A stretch of 55,507 nucleotides of DNA from CAYJPA01 sp964371945 (GTDB lineage: Bacteria > Chloroflexota > Chloroflexia > Thermomicrobiales > UBA6265). Shown here in pieces: positions 52,529-55,507 of this stretch. The notes beneath the pieces are model-generated. The model did not search any database. It was not told the DNA's origin and was given only the letters and a program-made list of their open reading frames with translations. Location: NCBI GenBank assembly GCA_964371945.1, contig CAYJPA010000031.1:1-55507 (forward strand), written 5' to 3'. Made by a program: the position numbers and the translations under genes. Every line of letters starts with the position of its first letter. Within the stretch, counting starts at the first letter, position 1.

Positions 52529-52765
52529 CTAATGAGTCTTGGTGATCACGAACCGGCTGTACCCGTTTTCCGGGAAGATGCCGACCATGGTGTGATTTGC
52601 CTTGGTGACCCAAGCCGGGATGTCTTTGTTCGAACCCGGATCGCTGGAAAAAACCACAACTGTTTGACCGACCTCGATGCTCTTCACCCCGCGAATGAGC
52701 TCCAACAGCGGACCGGGGCAAAAACTGCCGCGCGCGTCGATCTCTTTATCGATTTTCGTATCCAT
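52529..52765 (-). CDS. tusA: TusA-family sulfur carrier
   Basis: This is a 78-aa sulfurtransferase carrier. The conserved loop is DARGSFCPGPLLELIRGVKS, in which the Cys carries a persulfide. The family signature CPxP is present, followed by VVVFSSDPGSNKDIPAWVTK. The Met at 52765 is chosen: AGGAGTC precedes it and the homologous core starts just after. The ORF can be read 44 codons further upstream, but that overlaps the DsrE gene. It lies between the DsrE-like and SQR-like genes. Confidence 0.9.
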   Translation of the reverse strand: MDTKIDKEIDARGSFCPGPLLELIRGVKSIEVGQTVVVFSSDPGSNKDIPAWVTKANHTMVGIFPENGYSRFVITKTH

Positions 52766-52797
52766 TTTTGACTCCTCTCGAACCATGTGCTCGAATG

Positions 52798-53214
52798 TCA
52801 GATAAACAGGTTGATCTTGGCGTCCTTCGCCTGGTCGACGAAGCTGGCAACACCAGTGACTTCCTCCACGATCGGATCGAGATCGTCTTTGGTCCAACCG
52901 AAGAGCTCCATCGTCATGCTGCAGGCTTTGACGTTCACCACACCAATCTCCTTGGCGTCATACAGGGTGTCGAGCCAGTGGCGAACATTCTTGGCCTGCA
53001 TCGCCTGCATCGCGGGTTCGGCGAACTCGGCAAAGTCGGCGCTGAACTTCATGTTCGTTCGGACCTGATCCTTGCGGAAAGCATTGAGACCCCAGAAGGT
53101 CAGAAAGATGTCGACTTCCTGTCCCATGGCGGCGGCCCCGGTGGCCAGTGTCGAAACTGCCAGGAGCTTATCGACCGTTCCCGAGAAGCAAATGATGGAC
53201 ATCTTGTCGGCCAC
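52798..53214 (-). CDS. DsrE family (DsrE/F/peroxiredoxin-like) protein
   Basis: This is a 138-aa sulfur-trafficking protein. It has SIICFSGTVDKLLAVSTLAT, the bulky GQEVDIFLTFWGLNAF segment and the conserved Cys in NVKACSMTMELFGWTKDD. This is the DsrE2-like pattern found beside TusA and SQR. A GTG at 53214 (VADKMSII) has an AAGGGA site at good spacing and is preferred. The ATG at 53202 is the alternative. It is the first gene of the leftward cluster. Confidence 0.88.
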   Translation of the reverse strand: MADKMSIICFSGTVDKLLAVSTLATGAAAMGQEVDIFLTFWGLNAFRKDQVRTNMKFSADFAEFAEPAMQAMQAKNVRHWLDTLYDAKEIGVVNVKACSMTMELFGWTKDDLDPIVEEVTGVASFVDQAKDAKINLFI

Positions 53215-53263
53215 GGAATTCCCTTTCTGTACGGCTCCGACGCTCGTCGTCGCCACCTGAACA

Positions 53264-53280
53264 CTACAGGGGTAGGGTAT
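53264..53280. promoter_or_regulatory. Second CstR-like half-site, upstream of the DsrE gene
   Basis: The minus strand reads ATACCCTACCCCTGTAG, which matches the operator at 51275-51291 (ATACCTTACCTGGGTAT) at 12 of 17 positions, with the ATACC/TACC part shared. It lies 49-66 bp upstream of the DsrE start. No good -10/-35 pair was found around it, so this is weaker than the repressor-gene site. Confidence 0.45.
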
Positions 53281-53499
53281 TTCCATCACCGCAACAATGA
53301 GCATGCCAATTCGCACTCAGGTGTCACAAATGAGTATCAAAGCTCTCGCCGCACGATCTGGAACCGGCTTCATGTTCCGCGCAGCCCATTTGTTGCACGT
53401 TCTTGGCGCCTATCTCTTATTCGATGTCGCGTTCGTCGCTCTATCCACCCAATACTGAGTTTGCGCACGGCCGACGCGTCTGCGTGAAAGGCGACAAAG

Positions 53500-54447
53500 A
53501 TGAACAGCAATTCGATTGTTTCACACCGCGTTGTCCAATTCTTGCTCGCGGCCGTTCTGGTTCTCAGCGCGATGTCGTTCCAAGGCGCGTTCCCGGATGC
53601 CGCGAGCGCGGTCACGATCTCCAATGTCAAAGGGATCGTGCAGTCGCCGGATGGCGTGTTGAACCTGCGAACTAAACCCGCTGCCAGCGCTCCATTGATC
53701 AAAGCGCTCAAGAACGGCACGACACTGACGATCATCGCCACTTCCGGCGATTGGTTCAAGGTTACGACCGGCGGCAAAACCGGTTATGTCTCCTCGTGGT
53801 ATGTCAGGTTGAGTGGAACGCGTTCCGTCGAAATTGCGCGTGGCAATACCAGTCGGAAGATGATTGCCCTGACGTTCGATGCCGGTTCCGATCTCGGCTC
53901 GACCGAACGTATCCTCGCGATTCTCGAGCAGTACAACATCAAGGCGAGCTTTGGACTGACCGGCGAGTGGATCAGCGCCTTTCCGGACTATGCTGCCTGG
54001 ATCGCCGCGGACGGTCACCAGATTATCAATCACACCCTGAATCACCCCTCCTTCACTGGCGTTTCAACAGGCAAGGGCGCGCTCAGTCCAGCAAGGCAGC
54101 TCAGTCAGATCGTCGCCAACGAATCGAAGATCAAAAATGTGACCGGAGTCGGGGCCAAACCCTACTGGCGACCTCCCTACGGCGACATCAACACATCGGT
54201 GCTGACGAATGCGGGGGCGGCCGGATATTCAAAGACGGTAATGTGGTCGATCGATTCGATGGGCTGGAACGGCTACTCCGCGGATCAAATCTACACCCGC
54301 GTCGTCAACAACGCGGGCAACGGCTCGATCGTGCTCATGCATGTCGGGTCCGACTCCGCGGATGCCAGTGCACTCGTGAGGATCATCAAAACGCTTCGCT
54401 CCCGCGGGTACGCCTTCGGCACCGTGGCCAAGGTCATTGCCGCGTGA
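53500..54447 (+). CDS. Secreted polysaccharide deacetylase with SH3b domain
   Basis: This is a 315-aa exported protein. A signal peptide covers about residues 1-37 (VVQFLLAAVLVLSAMSF, cleavage near ASA-V). An SH3b domain at about 43-103 (GVLNLRTKPAASAPLI, then TGYVSSWYVRL) would bind peptidoglycan. A NodB domain at about 118-310 follows. The metal site reads TFDAGSD (125-131), with H178 and H182 in NHTLNH, and RPPYGDI and VLMHVGSDS follow. TFDDGP is usual for the family; this variant reads DAG. It likely removes acetyl groups from cell-wall glycans. Confidence 0.9.
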   Translation: MNSNSIVSHRVVQFLLAAVLVLSAMSFQGAFPDAASAVTISNVKGIVQSPDGVLNLRTKPAASAPLIKALKNGTTLTIIATSGDWFKVTTGGKTGYVSSWYVRLSGTRSVEIARGNTSRKMIALTFDAGSDLGSTERILAILEQYNIKASFGLTGEWISAFPDYAAWIAADGHQIINHTLNHPSFTGVSTGKGALSPARQLSQIVANESKIKNVTGVGAKPYWRPPYGDINTSVLTNAGAAGYSKTVMWSIDSMGWNGYSADQIYTRVVNNAGNGSIVLMHVGSDSADASALVRIIKTLRSRGYAFGTVAKVIAA

Positions 54448-54505
54448 TGGCAGGGTCGCTCAGGTACAACGCGATGACGGGCCGTTCGTGAAGAAAGGGA
54501 CGCAC

Positions 54506-54712
54506 ATGAGACCCACGAGCCAAACACCGATCGAAGAGCTCTTGAAGCATGACCGGTATACACCCGAGGATCTCGCATTGCTGCTTGATCTCGACATCGA
54601 GCTGATCAGACATGCAGCTTTCAACGGCGAACTGCCGGCGCGGATTGTCGACCACCACATCATCGATATCCGGCGAGCTGACGTTGTTCGGTGGCTGGCT
54701 GAGCGACGCTAG
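54506..54712 (+). CDS. Small helix-turn-helix (excisionase-like) protein
   Basis: This is a 68-aa protein of MerR/excisionase type: TPIEELLKHDRYTPEDLALL, LDLDIELIRHAAFNGELPA, RIVDHHIIDIRRADVVRWLA. The final block (a wing with DIRRADVVRWL) is typical of DNA-binding domains that recognise short sites. No integrase adjoins it, so it is more likely a small regulator than a phage excisionase. The start ATG follows AAAGGGA. The frame upstream is open but looks like read-through of other genes. Confidence 0.65.
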   Translation: MRPTSQTPIEELLKHDRYTPEDLALLLDLDIELIRHAAFNGELPARIVDHHIIDIRRADVVRWLAERR

Positions 54713-54813
54713 CTCCCGCTAGCGCCGATCCACAGAGGCGGACCTATGAAGAAATGCTTCGTCAATATTGTGTGCAGGCATGGACGCCTGCGCCAGTGAA
54801 CACGGGGAATTCG

Positions 54814-55507
54814 ATGCTGACGCGTGAAACGCAACCAAAACCGACCGCTCCACTGCCGTTTCGGGCCAGTTCGACGCCAACTGGTTCAATTGCTCGAATT
54901 CGAGATCTGGTGTTAACGAACCGGATTGCTGGGACAGTCGCCTGCTTCCTGGCTGCCGTGATCGCGGGCCTGTTGGTTGCCGGCGCGATGCCACGTGGGC
55001 CCGTTACCTCGAACCAGGCATTGACGCTGATGGCCACCGGGCTGCTCGTCGGGCTGGTGACGGGGCTTGCGCTCAGGTCCAGATGGGCGATGGTTCTCGC
55101 TCCGGCCGCCAATGTGCTTGCGTTCGAATTTGGTCGCCGTGACACGGATGGACCGATGGTCGACGGCATTCATTTGGACACGAGCTTTGGCATTCTGGCG
55201 TTCATTCTTGGCCGCGGGTTTTACGTGCTCATCGGTCTCGTGCCGATGTCGCTTGGCGTCGCGTACGGATGCGCGCTTTCTCGCCGCACATCGCGTGAGC
55301 GGAATTTCAGGGGACGGCGACGGATCGGGTTCTACGCTAGACGAGCCGTCAGCAGTCTCGCTACAGCCGGCATGGTTGGTTTGGCAGTGCTGATCGCGTT
55401 GCCCGCAAGCGTTCCGCCCGTCCGCGGCGCGGACGGCAAAGAGATCGCCGGAAGCATCGCGGAATTGACGCAAGTGGAGCTCGGTGGCCACAAACAGTGG
55501 ATTGAGA
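54814..55507 (+). CDS. Membrane-anchored protein with possible hydrolase domain (3' partial)
   Basis: The frame is open from the ATG at 54814 to the window end (231 codons), so the stop lies outside. The GGGGA site fits the start. A basic tail of about 35 residues is followed by four hydrophobic spans: RIAGTVACFLAAVIAGLLVAG, ALTLMATGLLVGLVTGLAL, GILAFILGRGFYVLIGLVPM and SSLATAGMVGLAVLIALPA. At the end the sequence reads IAGSIAELTQVELGGHKQWI. That type of phrase begins the alpha/beta hydrolase domain in proteins of this architecture, so a catalytic domain may follow beyond the edge. This is inference until the rest is seen. Confidence 0.65.
   Translation, partial: MLTRETQPKPTAPLPFRASSTPTGSIARIRDLVLTNRIAGTVACFLAAVIAGLLVAGAMPRGPVTSNQALTLMATGLLVGLVTGLALRSRWAMVLAPAANVLAFEFGRRDTDGPMVDGIHLDTSFGILAFILGRGFYVLIGLVPMSLGVAYGCALSRRTSRERNFRGRRRIGFYARRAVSSLATAGMVGLAVLIALPASVPPVRGADGKEIAGSIAELTQVELGGHKQWIE

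Noticed and set aside
54506..54712. Small HTH protein taken as a prophage excisionase
   Set aside because: No integrase, attachment site or phage gene is near it. The name describes only the fold.

Overview
This 55.5 kb window comes from a high-GC bacterial chromosome. Densely packed genes, few spacers and the gene set suggest a member of the Chloroflexota, most likely near the Thermomicrobia. That placement is inference from gene content: large peptide-type ABC transporters, HpcH/CitE and CocE enzymes, a single-chain AccD-AccA carboxyltransferase, and a coproporphyrin-dependent heme pathway. No rRNA, tRNA or CRISPR array was recognised.

Layout. 0-3.7 kb: the end of a peptide/solute ABC transporter operon (binding protein cut by the window edge, two permeases). 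3.8-6.4 kb: an OmpR-type response regulator and its sensor kinase, reading leftward. 6.7-8.0 kb: ribosomal proteins L21, L27 and L31. 8.2-11.8 kb: a CitE-like lyase, a CocE-type hydrolase and small proteins. 11.7-13.1 kb: an IS5-family element wedged between the 3' piece of an ATP-grasp acyl-CoA synthetase and the 5' piece of an acyl-CoA dehydrogenase, which looks like the scar of a deletion. 13.2-17.0 kb: an XRE regulator, a frameshifted FAD oxidoreductase, an N-terminally compromised methyltransferase and a K+ channel. 17.2-24.2 kb: amino-acid metabolism (homocysteine methyltransferase, two class-III aminotransferases, threonine aldolase) plus a secreted CAP protein. 24.2-36.7 kb: housekeeping and accessory genes, including a metallophosphoesterase, a ParB-like protein, NagZ, an MFS transporter, an M42 peptidase, upp, a small NHLP-like protein and accD-accA. 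36.8-40.6 kb: hydantoinase/oxoprolinase subunits A and B.

Two clusters stand out. The first (41.1-48.5 kb) is a compact heme operon: ferrochelatase, hemC, hemD, a single ORF that joins complete HemB and HemE, a HemY/CgoX-type oxidase (frameshifted) and ChdC. ChdC marks the route as the coproporphyrin-dependent branch. The genes overlap by a few bases, so translation is probably coupled. The second (48.5-53.2 kb, leftward) is a reactive-sulfur cluster: DsrE, TusA, an SQR-like flavoprotein, a CsoR/CstR-type repressor, a persulfide-dioxygenase/rhodanese fusion, a 33-aa membrane peptide, a rhodanese and a DUF302 protein. A good -35/-10 pair in front of the repressor gene encloses a 17-bp inverted repeat that fits a CstR-type operator.

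Intergenic DNA at 17.1, 19.8 and 40.6-40.9 kb carries copies of short dispersed repeats and hairpins. Three ORFs carry frameshifts and one an in-frame stop. These may be true pseudogenes or sequencing or assembly errors, and read data would tell. The last gene (a membrane-anchored hydrolase-like protein) runs off the right edge.
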